From the NCBI RefSeq assembly GCF_001279525.1, contig NZ_LGDY01000058.1, positions 144,925-208,924 of the forward strand: 64,000 nucleotides of DNA, in the 5' to 3' direction. A program made the translations under genes and the position numbers. Positions 50,562 to 59,797 of the stretch are shown piece after piece. Source of the DNA: Nocardia sp. NRRL S-836 (GTDB taxonomy: Bacteria; Actinomycetota; Actinomycetes; Mycobacteriales; Pseudonocardiaceae). Within the stretch, counting starts at the first letter, position 1. Each line of letters starts with the position of its first letter. The notes under the pieces are model-generated. The model searched no databases. It saw nothing but the letters and a program-made list of their open reading frames with translations, and was not told the origin of the DNA.

Positions 50562-52361
50562 TCAGGAACTCGACCACACGATCCGGTTGGAGGTGACCAC
50601 CCCCTCCGGTGTGAAGGCCTCTATCCAGACCGTGTGACCGACCCCGTAGTAGTAGAAGCCGTTGAACTCGGCACGCCCGTTCGCGTTGGTCAGGCGGTTC
50701 GGTTCGTGGTCGTTGCTCCAACCGTCCTGGGCGCGGCGGGCGATGACCCTGTAGGAGGTGTTCGGCGCGAAGTCCGTCATCACGACGTGCATCCAGTTGC
50801 ACGGCATGTCGTCCTCGTTCCGGCACTCGACCGGGGCACCGCGGGTGAGGGTGATCGACGGCGGGGCGTACGGGGTGACCGGGTTCGCCGCCGCGCTGGT
50901 GCCCTGGCCCGCGGAGTTGATCGCGCGGACGGTGAACGTGTGCGCGACGCGGTTGACCAGGTTCGGCACGGTGGTGCTGCGTTGAGCCCCGCCTGCCGCG
51001 ACCGAACCGGTGGCGCCGTCGGCCGCCGTCCACGACACCAGGTAGCCGCTGACCGGGGCGCCGTTGTCCGGAGCGGTACCCCAGGTCACGGTGGCGGCGC
51101 GGTTGCCCGCCGTCGCCGACACCCCCGCCGGTGCGCCTGGCGGGGTGGCCGGTGCGGGTGGTGGCGTCTGCCGCGCGGGCGGGGTGGCGGTGGTCCGTTG
51201 CGGTACCGGTTGCTGCCGCACGGGCGGGTTCACCACGGGAGCCGGTGGCAACGCCTGGTCCTGCGGCCGCTGGGGTGGTTGCGTGGGCTGCGTCCGGTCG
51301 CTCGGCTCGCCTTCCGCGGTCGGGACCTCGGCCACGGCGCCGTCGTGGTCGACGACCAGCACGTGTTTGCCCTGTGCGCCGTCCACGTACAGCCGGGCGT
51401 CCTCTCCCCTGGTCAACCTGGGTTCGCCGGTCTCGGCGGGGATCGGCTTGGAGCCGCGCCTGCCCAAGCTGTCGTAGGTGAACAGGGTGTCGGTGGCCCG
51501 GTCGATCAGCGCGACGTGCGAACCGGTGGAGGCGGGCTCGTCGTAGTCACCGGGCGGCAGCGACACCTCGACCGCGTCCTGCGCGGGCTTCACCGCGTCC
51601 ACGAGGTGCATCTTGTGCGCCGCGGAGTCGAGCACGGCGATGCGCCCGGACACGTCGTGCGCGGCCAGCCGGACCGAGTCGGGGGCGTCGAACCCGAGCG
51701 GCGCGCCGGCCTCCAGCGCCTCCGGGCCGACCGCGTGGACGGTGTCGCTGGAGGTGTCGACGAACATCGGCCGGTCCGCGACGACGGTGAGCGCGCCCCG
51801 GTGACCCGGCGGCACGGTCACCGGGCAGGACAACGCGTCGGACTCCCGCCGGACCTGGCACACCGCGCCGGATCGCGGCCGGTGCAGGTACACCGTGCCG
51901 TCGCCGGTGGCGACCGCGGCTCCGAGCGGTTCGCCCGCCTGCACCACGGCCTTGGGCAGGCCCAGCCGGATCACGGTGCCCAGCTGCCGGAACACCAGGT
52001 ACGGGCCGCCCGCGACCTCGATCGCGGACGGCGACTCGCCCTCGGGCAACGCTGTCGTGGCAACGACTTCAAGGGTGGACTTGTCGAACTCCGTCATGTC
52101 TCCGCCACCGACGACGTACCCGGCCGTGTCCCCCTGCACGACCTGGCTGCCCGGATCCGCCTCGACCCGAACCCGTTCGCCGACCTCGCCCGACGCCCCG
52201 TCGACGTGCACGGCCTGGCGCAGCGCGGCGTTGAACACCCAGTGGCCGGAGAGGACGAAACCGGGCCCCGCCGATGAGCTCATCGCGCCCGTGGCCGCCG
52301 CGACCGCGCCTGCCGCGCAGGTGGCCACGACGGCGAGCACCAGTTTCGGCTTCAAGTTCAC
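50562..52361 (-). CDS. membrane-anchored propeller-like/FN3 protein of the ESX region
   Basis: A 599-residue exported protein. One N-terminal helix (LVLAVVATCAAGAVAAA) anchors or secretes it. Residues 30-350 contain repeated short beta segments with GDTAGYVVGGGD, GGPYLVFRQLG, GRIAVLDSAAHKMHLVD and RLTRGEDARLYVDGAQGKHVLVVD, probably a beta-propeller. A Pro/Gln-rich linker, one FN3 domain (PGAPAGVSATAGNRAATVTW) and a novel C-terminal domain with a Cys pair (ECRNEDDMPCNWM) and YYYGVGHTVWIEAF follow. It is a paralogue of 57328-59187. Divergent from the SARP-GH16 gene. Confidence 0.88.
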   Translation of the reverse strand: MNLKPKLVLAVVATCAAGAVAAATGAMSSSAGPGFVLSGHWVFNAALRQAVHVDGASGEVGERVRVEADPGSQVVQGDTAGYVVGGGDMTEFDKSTLEVVATTALPEGESPSAIEVAGGPYLVFRQLGTVIRLGLPKAVVQAGEPLGAAVATGDGTVYLHRPRSGAVCQVRRESDALSCPVTVPPGHRGALTVVADRPMFVDTSSDTVHAVGPEALEAGAPLGFDAPDSVRLAAHDVSGRIAVLDSAAHKMHLVDAVKPAQDAVEVSLPPGDYDEPASTGSHVALIDRATDTLFTYDSLGRRGSKPIPAETGEPRLTRGEDARLYVDGAQGKHVLVVDHDGAVAEVPTAEGEPSDRTQPTQPPQRPQDQALPPAPVVNPPVRQQPVPQRTTATPPARQTPPPAPATPPGAPAGVSATAGNRAATVTWGTAPDNGAPVSGYLVSWTAADGATGSVAAGGAQRSTTVPNLVNRVAHTFTVRAINSAGQGTSAAANPVTPYAPPSITLTRGAPVECRNEDDMPCNWMHVVMTDFAPNTSYRVIARRAQDGWSNDHEPNRLTNANGRAEFNGFYYYGVGHTVWIEAFTPEGVVTSNRIVWSSS

Positions 52362-52496
52362 GGCTCGGACGGTAGGAGCAGGTCGTACAGCGATCGATCA
52401 GGGGAAGTACAACGCGAGGTCGGCGGCTCTATGCTCGTTCGGCGGGGTGCGCACAAAAGGGGAATTCCGCTGCATCCAGCATTTTTCGGTGAAGCG

Positions 52497-54116
52497 ATGA
52501 CAGGGGCGAGAATGCTGTTTCGGGTCTTCGGCTCGCTGGAGGTCACCAGATCCGGTGAACCTCTCAGGATGTCCGCGGACAAACCACGTCGAATGCTCTC
52601 CATGCTGCTGCTGAAGGCCAACCACTGGGTGAGCGACAGCGAGCTCGTCGACGCGATGTGGTCGTCCGGACCGCCCGCCTCCGCCTCGGTGAACCTCAAG
52701 ACCTACGTGAGCCAGTTGCGCCAGCAGCTCGGTTCGGCGGAGCGCGTCGAACGCAGGCAGGGCGCGTACCGGCTGACCGTCGCCCGCGACGAGCTGGACA
52801 CCACGATCTTCGAGGACCTGGTCGAGCGGGGCAGGACCGCCTTCAAGGGCGGCGATGCCGAGGCGGCTGCCGGGCACCTGGGCGAGGCGCTGGAGCTGTG
52901 GCGCGGTGAGCCGTTCGAGTCGCTGGACGCCGATGCCGCGGGGTTCGAACGCGCGCGCCTGACCGAGCTGCGGTGGTCGGCCCGTGCCGCACTCGCCGAC
53001 GCGCTGGTCGCCGCCGGTCGCGACGACGAGGCGATCGCGCTGCTGCGTGCGATGACCGCCGACGACCCGTTGCGCGAACGGACCTGGCTCCGCCTGATCG
53101 CGACGCTGCACGAGGGCGGCCGCCGGGCGGAGGCGCTCGCCACCTACCAGCAGGCGCGGGCCGCGATCGTGACCGACCTCGGCATCGACCCCGGACCCGA
53201 CCTGCGCGACCTGCACGCGCGGATCCTGCGGGCCGACGCCGACGCCTCAGACACCGCCGACACCGACACCACCGCTGCCGACACCACCGCTGCCGACACC
53301 GCCGACACCGACGCCGCTGGGCCGGCCGAGCCGGCGCCATCACCCGTTCCCGTGGCCCGAGCGAGCGCGCCACGAAGGTCTCCGGTGCTGCTCATCGCGC
53401 TCGCGGCACTGGTCGTCATCGTCCTCGTCGTTGGCTTCGTGGTCGCCCAACGGCCGGAGAGCCCGCGGGAGAACACCGCCGCCACCACCGCGGCGGCCCG
53501 GTTCGGCTGGGGCGAGCCGGTGCACGCGGGAGAGTTCACCAGCGGTCTCGACGGCGGGTGGACGGCGGTCGGACCGCGCAGCGGACGTGACGGCAAGGGC
53601 CGCCAGCTGCCGGAGCAGGTGAGCGTGCACGACGGCGTCGCGGTCATCACCGGCCTGCCCAACGGCGACACGGGGTTCCTGGCCCGGTCACCGGGCAGGA
53701 AGCACGGGCGCTGGGAGGCGCGCGTCAAGGTCCCCGCCGGGTGCGCGTGCTACCGGCCGGTGCTCACGCTCTGGCCGGACGCCAACAACCCCCCGGCCGG
53801 CGGCGAGATCGTCTACCTGGAGGCGTTCGACGCCCTGCGGCAGGAAGCCAGGTTCTTCCTCTACAGCGCGGCCAGCCCCACCCCGTTGTCGGGCGTGCGG
53901 GAGGTCGACCTGACGACGTGGAACCACTTCGCGGTCGAGTGGACCGAGGACCGGCTCACCGCCTACGTCAACGGCGAGGTCTGGTACAGCACCACCGAGA
54001 AGAGCCTGCTGCCGCCGGGCGCCATGAGCCCCACCGTCAAGCTCGACCTCGTCTCGGGCGGGACCGTGACCACCTCGACCCTGGAGATCGACTGGATTCG
54101 CGAGTACGCGGCCTGA
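52497..54116 (+). CDS. SARP-family regulator fused through a membrane helix to an extracellular GH16-like domain
   Basis: A 539-residue fusion. Residues 6-95 are an OmpR-like winged helix (FRVFGSLEVTRSGEPL, VSQLRQQLG) and about 100-247 a BTAD helical domain (DLVERGRTAFKGGDAEAAAG; ATYQQARAAIVTDLGIDPGPDL), together a small SARP. A low-complexity Asp/Thr/Ala linker follows, then a single membrane helix (about 297-318, VLLIALAALVVIVLVVGFVV) and an outer domain of 200 residues with a GH16/laminarinase-like fold (GRWEARVKVPAGCACYRPVL; FAVEWTEDRLTAYVNGE). The GH16 motif ExDxxE is E437-I-V439-Y-L-E442: both Glu kept, central Asp replaced by Val. Likely a one-component sensor of an extracellular glycan. 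Start 52497; ATG 52512 with AGGGG upstream is an alternative. Confidence 0.88.
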   Translation: MTGARMLFRVFGSLEVTRSGEPLRMSADKPRRMLSMLLLKANHWVSDSELVDAMWSSGPPASASVNLKTYVSQLRQQLGSAERVERRQGAYRLTVARDELDTTIFEDLVERGRTAFKGGDAEAAAGHLGEALELWRGEPFESLDADAAGFERARLTELRWSARAALADALVAAGRDDEAIALLRAMTADDPLRERTWLRLIATLHEGGRRAEALATYQQARAAIVTDLGIDPGPDLRDLHARILRADADASDTADTDTTAADTTAADTADTDAAGPAEPAPSPVPVARASAPRRSPVLLIALAALVVIVLVVGFVVAQRPESPRENTAATTAAARFGWGEPVHAGEFTSGLDGGWTAVGPRSGRDGKGRQLPEQVSVHDGVAVITGLPNGDTGFLARSPGRKHGRWEARVKVPAGCACYRPVLTLWPDANNPPAGGEIVYLEAFDALRQEARFFLYSAASPTPLSGVREVDLTTWNHFAVEWTEDRLTAYVNGEVWYSTTEKSLLPPGAMSPTVKLDLVSGGTVTTSTLEIDWIREYAA

Positions 54117-56202
54117 TCAGGGTGCCGGGGTCGACGGCGGCCCGGATCCTGGCGCGCAGGCCCCGTTCCGCGAGCCGCCGGCGCACCAGGCCGACCGCCT
54201 GCCACGCGCGGAGCCGCACCTCGTCGGACGGTTCGGCGCCGGACCACATCGCCTGGTCGACCGCGAACCCCAGCTGCCGCAGTCCCTCCACTGTGGACTG
54301 GAGACCGACGCCGGCCGCGACGGCGGCCAGGTCGCGCGGGGTCATGCCCTCGGTGAGCGGCACCTGGTGCTCGCGCAACCGGTCGCGCGCCTCGTGCCAC
54401 GCACCGACCACCGCGCCGTTGCCCGGCCGTCGTCGCCTGCGCCAGGCGCGGACCCGCTTCGCCAGCGGAATCCCGGTGAGCCACAGGACAACCGCGACGG
54501 CGAGGCCGGCGAGCAGGAGCTCCCACGGGAACCGGAGGTCGAGGCCGGTGCCCGGCCCGTCGCCGTTGCCCGATGGGGCGACCGGCGGGTCCTGCAGCTG
54601 CTCGACGGGCGGCAGCTGGTCCCGGGCTCGCGCCACCGCCGCGGCGAGGCCCTCGCCGTTGCCCTCGCTCTTGCCCGCGGACCCGTTCGGATCCATCGGC
54701 ACCCAGCCGACTCCGGTCACCGCGACCTCCGGCCACGCCAGCACGTCCCTGTTGCGCACCACGTACTCGCCGCCCGCACCGGCCGGTGTGCGGAAACCGA
54801 CGACCAGCCGGGCCGGGATCCCCGCCATCCGCGCCATCGCGACGTACGCCGCGGCGAACTGCTCGCTCGTGCCCTGCTTCGTGTCGAGCAGGAACCGCCG
54901 CAGCTGAGGCCAGCCGTGCCCGCTCGGTACGTCGGTGCCCACCGCGAGCCTGTAGTTCTCCTTGAAGTGGCGCTCCAGCTGCAACGCCGACTGGAAGCTC
55001 GGGCGCATGCCGCGCACGGCCTCCGCGACCAGCTCCTGCACGCCCGGCGGCGGGGTGCCCACGCCTCCGGTGCCGCCTTCCGCGTACGGGTTCACCGCCG
55101 CGCCGTCGAGGTTCGCGACCCCGACCTCGGGCTCCCACCAGCCGAGCCCGTACTCCGTCACCGCGCCCATCGGCCGTTGCGCCAGCAGGGTTCCCTGTGA
55201 CTCCTCGACCAGCGGATCCACCCCGGTCACCGCCGCCGGCCAGGCCTGGCTGGGCAGCCAGCGCCCGCCGAGCCCCCGCACGACGACCTTCGCGTCACGC
55301 CGGTGAACGGGCACGCGCACGACGGGGCCGGGCGACAGCTCGACACCGAGTCGGCGATAACGCCCGCCGGGCGTCCAGTTCACGCCGTCGAACGCGGGCA
55401 GCACGACGACCGGCCAGCGCTCGGCCCGGTGTCCCGTCACGGTGAACACCGGCTCGTCGGGGTGCCCGAGCCGGTAGGCGATGTCGTCGAGCGGGCTGGT
55501 GACCCGTGCGTTCACCTGTGCCGCCTGGTCCTGCTTGAGCGAGTACCCCGGCTGCGGCGGCGGCACGAGCAGCCCGACCGCGAGCGCGGCGACCACGCCG
55601 AACAGCAACGCGGGCACCACCAGCCCGCCCTGGCCCTGGGCGCGATCGGACCGGCTGACCGCGACCAGCGTCCCGGCGACGGCCGCGTAGCCGAGCGCGC
55701 CGCCCACAGCGGCGAGGCCGGACACCGGGAGGTAGAGCTGGCTGACCACCACCACGGCGAAGCTCGGCACCAGCGCGGGCAACGGCTTGCGCGACAGCAG
55801 AACCAGTTCGACCCCGAGCACGGTCGCCAGCAGCACGAGCAGCGGCACGAAGAGCATCAGCGCGGCGTCCGGACGCGCGGGCCAGGTCGACTGCAGGGTC
55901 TGCTGCCACGACTCGGTGATCCCGGTCCGCAGCGCCGCGACCGTCTCGCCGGTGGGCAGTCCGGACGACGTGGTCGGGAACAACAGGGTTTCGGTGATGC
56001 CGAGGAGCCCCGCCAGCGTCACGAGCAGCGGTCGCCAAGCGCTCAGCGCCCGATAGCGGGCGCAGAGCTCCACCACGCCGCACGCCACCACCGCCACGGC
56101 GGCGATCGGCGGCAGCAGCGGCAGGATCCCGAACACGGGGGCGAAGAACAGACCGGCCACCGCGGCAGCGAGCACCACGCAGACGACGGGAACCCGGCTC
56201 AC
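54037..56202 (-). CDS. TgpA-like membrane transglutaminase-fold protein lacking Cys and His
   Basis: A 721-residue membrane protein with DUF3488-like N-terminal helices (about seven), an extracellular transglutaminase-like core, a further helix (LLAGLAVAVVLWLTGI) and a cytoplasmic DUF4129-like tail. In the core, the catalytic Cys position reads GTSEQFAAAYVAMARMAGIPARLVVGF and the His position reads VLAWPEV instead of HAWPEV; only the Asp (PMDPNG) remains, so ordinary transglutaminase or protease chemistry is not expected. The GTG at 56202 overlaps the DUF58 gene stop. Its 3' end overlaps the convergent SARP gene by 80 bp. DUF58 plus transglutaminase-like pairs are normally linked to a MoxR ATPase, which is not adjacent here. 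Confidence 0.9.
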   Translation of the reverse strand: MSRVPVVCVVLAAAVAGLFFAPVFGILPLLPPIAAVAVVACGVVELCARYRALSAWRPLLVTLAGLLGITETLLFPTTSSGLPTGETVAALRTGITESWQQTLQSTWPARPDAALMLFVPLLVLLATVLGVELVLLSRKPLPALVPSFAVVVVSQLYLPVSGLAAVGGALGYAAVAGTLVAVSRSDRAQGQGGLVVPALLFGVVAALAVGLLVPPPQPGYSLKQDQAAQVNARVTSPLDDIAYRLGHPDEPVFTVTGHRAERWPVVVLPAFDGVNWTPGGRYRRLGVELSPGPVVRVPVHRRDAKVVVRGLGGRWLPSQAWPAAVTGVDPLVEESQGTLLAQRPMGAVTEYGLGWWEPEVGVANLDGAAVNPYAEGGTGGVGTPPPGVQELVAEAVRGMRPSFQSALQLERHFKENYRLAVGTDVPSGHGWPQLRRFLLDTKQGTSEQFAAAYVAMARMAGIPARLVVGFRTPAGAGGEYVVRNRDVLAWPEVAVTGVGWVPMDPNGSAGKSEGNGEGLAAAVARARDQLPPVEQLQDPPVAPSGNGDGPGTGLDLRFPWELLLAGLAVAVVLWLTGIPLAKRVRAWRRRRRPGNGAVVGAWHEARDRLREHQVPLTEGMTPRDLAAVAAGVGLQSTVEGLRQLGFAVDQAMWSGAEPSDEVRLRAWQAVGLVRRRLAERGLRARIRAAVDPGTLIRPRTRESSRSPGSRWSRSRPRRGRA

Positions 56203-57323
56203 CGCGACACCTCGTTCCACCTGCGCACACCATCCCGCGCATCCACGGCCGTGATCACCAGCGCGGACGGAACCGGCGCGCTGCGCGAGCCCAGCGCCAG
56301 GACGTACCGCGACGAGTAGCGCGACCGCAGCCCCGCGAGCGCCCGGAGGTCCGCGGCACCGGACGACACCACCGTCAGACACCCACCCCGTTGTCCCGCG
56401 GCGGAAAGCACGGGCGGCACGAGCTCACGGACGTCGCTCTGCCCCAGCAGGCACAACCGGTCGAGCAACTGCCGTGCCGCCACCGCGCCGCCCGCCGTCG
56501 GCAGGTCGGCCCCGCACGACGTGACGAGCCTGCTGTGGTGCCCTGCCAGCGCGGACGCGCTGAGCAGCGAGGCCGCGAGGTCGACCGCCTCCTCGAACAC
56601 CTCCGGTGGCATGACGGCACGGGTGTCGAGCAGCAGCGTGAACCTCGGCTGCACCGGATCGGCGGAGTCGCGCACCATCAACCGCCCGGTGCGCGCGGTC
56701 GCCTTCCAGTGCAGGCTGCGCACCTCGTCGCCGGGCTGGTACTCGCGCACCTCCCTGAGGTCGAGCGACCCGCGCAACGCGTCGTCGGTCGCCGACCCCT
56801 CGTGGTGGTGGCGCGGATATCCGCTGATCCGCGCGGATGCGGGATGAACCCTCGGGTGCACCCACAGCGTCGCGCTCTCCCCGGCCGCGATCCTGTTGCG
56901 CGCCAGGCCGAACGGGTCTTCGCGGTGCAGTGCGAGCGGCCCGACCGGCATGCGTCCGCGTGTCGTCGTCGGCAGCTCGTAGTGGTAGGTGGCCTCGGCG
57001 CCGGGCTCCTGCGCGTGCACCGCCACCGGCCGGACGTTCTGCCCGGCCCGGTCCACCGCGGTGAACCCGCGCATCCGCCACGAGGCCGCGTTGCGCACCC
57101 GCAGCCTGGCCAGCGCCGGACTTCCGCGGTTGACCCGGCCGGGGTAGACGTCGCGGGTCACCTCCACGCGTGGGCCACGCGCGGTGACCAGGACCGCGCC
57201 CAGCACCGCGCCGACACCGACCGCGCCGAGCACGCGCAGCAGTTCGTAGCCCGCCCAGTGGCCGCCGGCCGCGAGCAGGAGGGAGCCGATCAGCACGGCG
57301 ACACCGCGCCGGGTCAACCGCAC
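56199..57323 (-). CDS. DUF58 domain protein (VWA-like)
   Basis: A 374-residue protein with two N-terminal membrane helices (VAVLIGSLLLAAGGHWAGYELLRVLGAV) and a C-terminal DUF58/VWA-like domain marked by LREVREYQPGDEVRSLHWKATARTG and LLLDTRA. DUF58 proteins are typical partners of transglutaminase-like proteins and MoxR ATPases in envelope operons. The GTG start is 4 bases beyond the stop of the FN3 gene, and its stop overlaps the next gene, so the three form one transcript. Confidence 0.92.
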   Translation of the reverse strand: MRLTRRGVAVLIGSLLLAAGGHWAGYELLRVLGAVGVGAVLGAVLVTARGPRVEVTRDVYPGRVNRGSPALARLRVRNAASWRMRGFTAVDRAGQNVRPVAVHAQEPGAEATYHYELPTTTRGRMPVGPLALHREDPFGLARNRIAAGESATLWVHPRVHPASARISGYPRHHHEGSATDDALRGSLDLREVREYQPGDEVRSLHWKATARTGRLMVRDSADPVQPRFTLLLDTRAVMPPEVFEEAVDLAASLLSASALAGHHSRLVTSCGADLPTAGGAVAARQLLDRLCLLGQSDVRELVPPVLSAAGQRGGCLTVVSSGAADLRALAGLRSRYSSRYVLALGSRSAPVPSALVITAVDARDGVRRWNEVSR

Positions 57324-57327
57324 GACC

Positions 57328-59187
57328 TCACCCCGCCGTCCACTTCAGCCGGTTCGAGGTCACGCCCTGCGCCGTGACCCACACCGTGTGCCCGACCCCG
57401 TGGTAGTAGAACGCCTCGAGCTCGGCATTCCCCTCGCTGTCGAGCTGCGCTCCATGCCCAGGGTTGGAATACCCCGGATCCGTGGAGTGCGGCATCACGT
57501 CGATGTACGTGTTCGGCTCGAACCCGCGCATCACCACCCGCATCCAGGCGCAGTTCGGCTCCTTGCATTCCGGCGCGGGCCCACCACGGGAGATCGTGAT
57601 CGTGGGCTGGGTGTTCGGCACGGTGCGTTGCGAGGCGGGCGGCCCCTGGCCCGCGCTGTTGACCGCGACCACCGTGACGGTGAACGGAAGGTCCTTTCCG
57701 GACCAGATGCCGGGGATGACGTGGGTGAACACCGACCCGGACACGGTGGCCGAACCGGCACGGGACCCGTCGTCCCGCGCCCAGCTCAGGCGGTACGAGG
57801 TGACCGGGGCGCCGTTGGCGGGCGCGGCGGTCCAGGTGACCGTCGCGGCGGTCTCGTTGCTCGTGATGTTCACGGCCAGGTTGCCCGACAGACCCGGCGG
57901 GGTCGCCGGAATGGCGGGCGGCGGGGCCTGCGTGGCCGGTGGCGGGTTCTGCCGCACCGGTGGCTGGGTCCGCCCGGCCGGCGGCTGCTGAACGATCGGC
58001 GGCTGCGGATCGGGCAACGCGAGCGGCGGCTGGGCAGTCGGCGGCTGCGCGGTCGGTGGCTGGGGCTTCTCGTTCTTCCCCTTGCCCTCGACCTCGACCG
58101 GGGTGATCGACCCGTCGCCGTCGACGACCACGACGTGCTTGCCCTCGGCGCCGTCGACGTAGACCCGCGCGTCCTCACCGCGGCTGAGCCGCGGCTCACC
58201 CTTCTCGGCGGGGATCGGTGTCTCCTTGCGCGGACGACCGTCACCGCCGTAGGTGCGCAGCACGTTCTTGCCGCGGTCCAGCAGCACCACCGACGTGCCG
58301 GTGACGCTCGGGCTCGCGTAGTCACCGGCCGGCAGGTCGACGGTCACCGGCGTGCCGCCCGGCTCGACCAGGTGCAGGCGGTCTCTGTCCGGGTCCAGGA
58401 TGGCGATCTTCCCCGCCACGTCGGCCGGCGCGACCCGCACGCCGGGCGGCAGGCTGAGGCCGAGGGGGGTCTGCTCGCCCAGACCGGACGCCTCCACCGT
58501 GCTCATCGAGCCGGCCGTGGCGTCGACGAACACCGGCTTGCCACCGCTCACGGTGAGTCCACCGGTGTGCCCGGCGGGTGCGCTGGCCGGGCAGGACAAC
58601 TGGTCCGCACCACGTGCCCACGCGCAGATCGCACCGGTCTCGGCACGATGCACCCACAGCGTGGCGTCCTCGGTCGTCACCGGAGCCCCGAGCCCCCGAC
58701 CGGCGGAAAGCACCTTCGGCTCACCACCGCCCATGCGCACGACCTGTCCGGACTCCGCGTAGACCAGGTACGGCCCGCCCGCGACCTCGACCGCCGTCGG
58801 GCGTTCGCCGTTCGACGGCAGCGGAACGGTCCGCTCGACCTCCAGCGTCGACCTGTCGAACTCGGTGACGTCGTTCGACCCGACCACGTAACCGCTGGTC
58901 GGGCTCTGCACCACCTGGCTGCCCCGGTCGACCTTCGGCAGCGCGACCTGGCCGTCCGGCTTCTTGTTCGCACCGTCGACGTGCACCGCCTGGCCGAGCG
59001 CCACGTTCACGACCCAGTGCCCGCTCTGCAGGAACTCGAGACCCGACACCGGCCTGACCGCTCCGGTCAGCGCGGTCGTCACCGCGCCGAGGCAGACCAC
59101 CACCAGCGCGACGACCGGCCACCGGGAAGCCCGGCCGGGCTGCCCGGAAATCCTGCGACGCGCACGTCCCCAGATGCCGCTTTTCAC
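57328..59187 (-). CDS. second propeller-like/FN3 protein of the ESX region
   Basis: A 619-residue paralogue of 50562-52361 with the same order: N-terminal membrane helix (VVALVVVCLGAVTTALTGAV), AVHVDGANKK and GYVVGSNDVTEFDRSTLEVE beta-repeat region, LSRGEDARVYVDGAEGKHVV, a long Pro/Gln linker (QPPTAQPPTAQPPLALP), an FN3 domain (NGAPVTSYRLSWARDDGSRAG) and the shared C-terminal domain with Cys pair (ECKEPNCAWM) and FYYHGVGHTVWV. It is first in a three-gene unit with DUF58 and the transglutaminase-like gene. Probably an extracellular surface or secretion-associated protein. Confidence 0.88.
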   Translation of the reverse strand: MKSGIWGRARRRISGQPGRASRWPVVALVVVCLGAVTTALTGAVRPVSGLEFLQSGHWVVNVALGQAVHVDGANKKPDGQVALPKVDRGSQVVQSPTSGYVVGSNDVTEFDRSTLEVERTVPLPSNGERPTAVEVAGGPYLVYAESGQVVRMGGGEPKVLSAGRGLGAPVTTEDATLWVHRAETGAICAWARGADQLSCPASAPAGHTGGLTVSGGKPVFVDATAGSMSTVEASGLGEQTPLGLSLPPGVRVAPADVAGKIAILDPDRDRLHLVEPGGTPVTVDLPAGDYASPSVTGTSVVLLDRGKNVLRTYGGDGRPRKETPIPAEKGEPRLSRGEDARVYVDGAEGKHVVVVDGDGSITPVEVEGKGKNEKPQPPTAQPPTAQPPLALPDPQPPIVQQPPAGRTQPPVRQNPPPATQAPPPAIPATPPGLSGNLAVNITSNETAATVTWTAAPANGAPVTSYRLSWARDDGSRAGSATVSGSVFTHVIPGIWSGKDLPFTVTVVAVNSAGQGPPASQRTVPNTQPTITISRGGPAPECKEPNCAWMRVVMRGFEPNTYIDVMPHSTDPGYSNPGHGAQLDSEGNAELEAFYYHGVGHTVWVTAQGVTSNRLKWTAG

Positions 59188-59227
59188 GCACGCAGGGTAG
59201 CCAGGCGCGTACAGAGGTGGTCCAGAA

Positions 59228-59797
59228 TCAGTACAGTCGCTGATCAGCGGGGTGGAGCACGTCGAGGTAACCGCACCCGCCGACCAGCAACGGCCGCAGG
59301 TCGCGCAGCACGCCGTCGAGCTCCTCCCGCGCGCTCGCCGACCCCGCGACCTCCGCCCGCACCTCGCACGTGTGCCACAGGCTCGGGGCGAGGTGCCCCC
59401 ACTGCCACAGCTCGAAGCTGCTCTCGTCGAGCACCGCCACCGGCTGACCCGGCAGGCCGACGGCGCACCGGTCCGGGTGCGGCTCCGTGTTCCCCAGTCC
59501 GACCAGCAACGGCACGAACCGGTGGGTTCGCGCGAGAGCGACCTCGTTCCCGATCACCAGGACACCGGTCCCGGCCAGCCTGTCGGCGGCCGCACGGGCA
59601 CCGGGCAGCCCGGCCTTCTCCGCCAGGGCGAGCAGGTTCTCCAGCGTCCACGCGGGGCTCTCGGCCACGCCGTGCGCCAGCACCCACACGCCGAACTCCG
59701 CCTCGCTCAACGTCCGGTGCGCCAGTCCCACCCGCACGAGGTGCACCGCTTCGGGGTGGCGTTCGCCGACGTAGTGGCCGACCGGGAACACGTTCAT
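59228..59797 (-). CDS. ESX-region hypothetical protein A
   Basis: A 189-residue soluble protein with FPVGHYVGERHPEAVHLVRVG, LSEAEFGVWVLAHGV, a helical middle with LLALAEKAGL, and SFELWQWGHLAPSLWHTCE near the C-terminus. It is a divergent paralogue of the protein encoded just upstream (shared GH-x(6)-H, WVLAHG/WSAAHG and LWQWAHLSPDLW-like blocks). Family not recognised. ATG 59797 overlaps the upstream stop (ATGA). The two may form a heterodimer. Confidence 0.8.
   Translation of the reverse strand: MNVFPVGHYVGERHPEAVHLVRVGLAHRTLSEAEFGVWVLAHGVAESPAWTLENLLALAEKAGLPGARAAADRLAGTGVLVIGNEVALARTHRFVPLLVGLGNTEPHPDRCAVGLPGQPVAVLDESSFELWQWGHLAPSLWHTCEVRAEVAGSASAREELDGVLRDLRPLLVGGCGYLDVLHPADQRLY

Noticed and set aside
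53251..53316. Short tandem GACACC/GCCGAC repeats as a regulatory array
   Set aside because: They lie in frame within the SARP-GH16 gene and encode an Asp/Thr/Ala linker just before the membrane helix.
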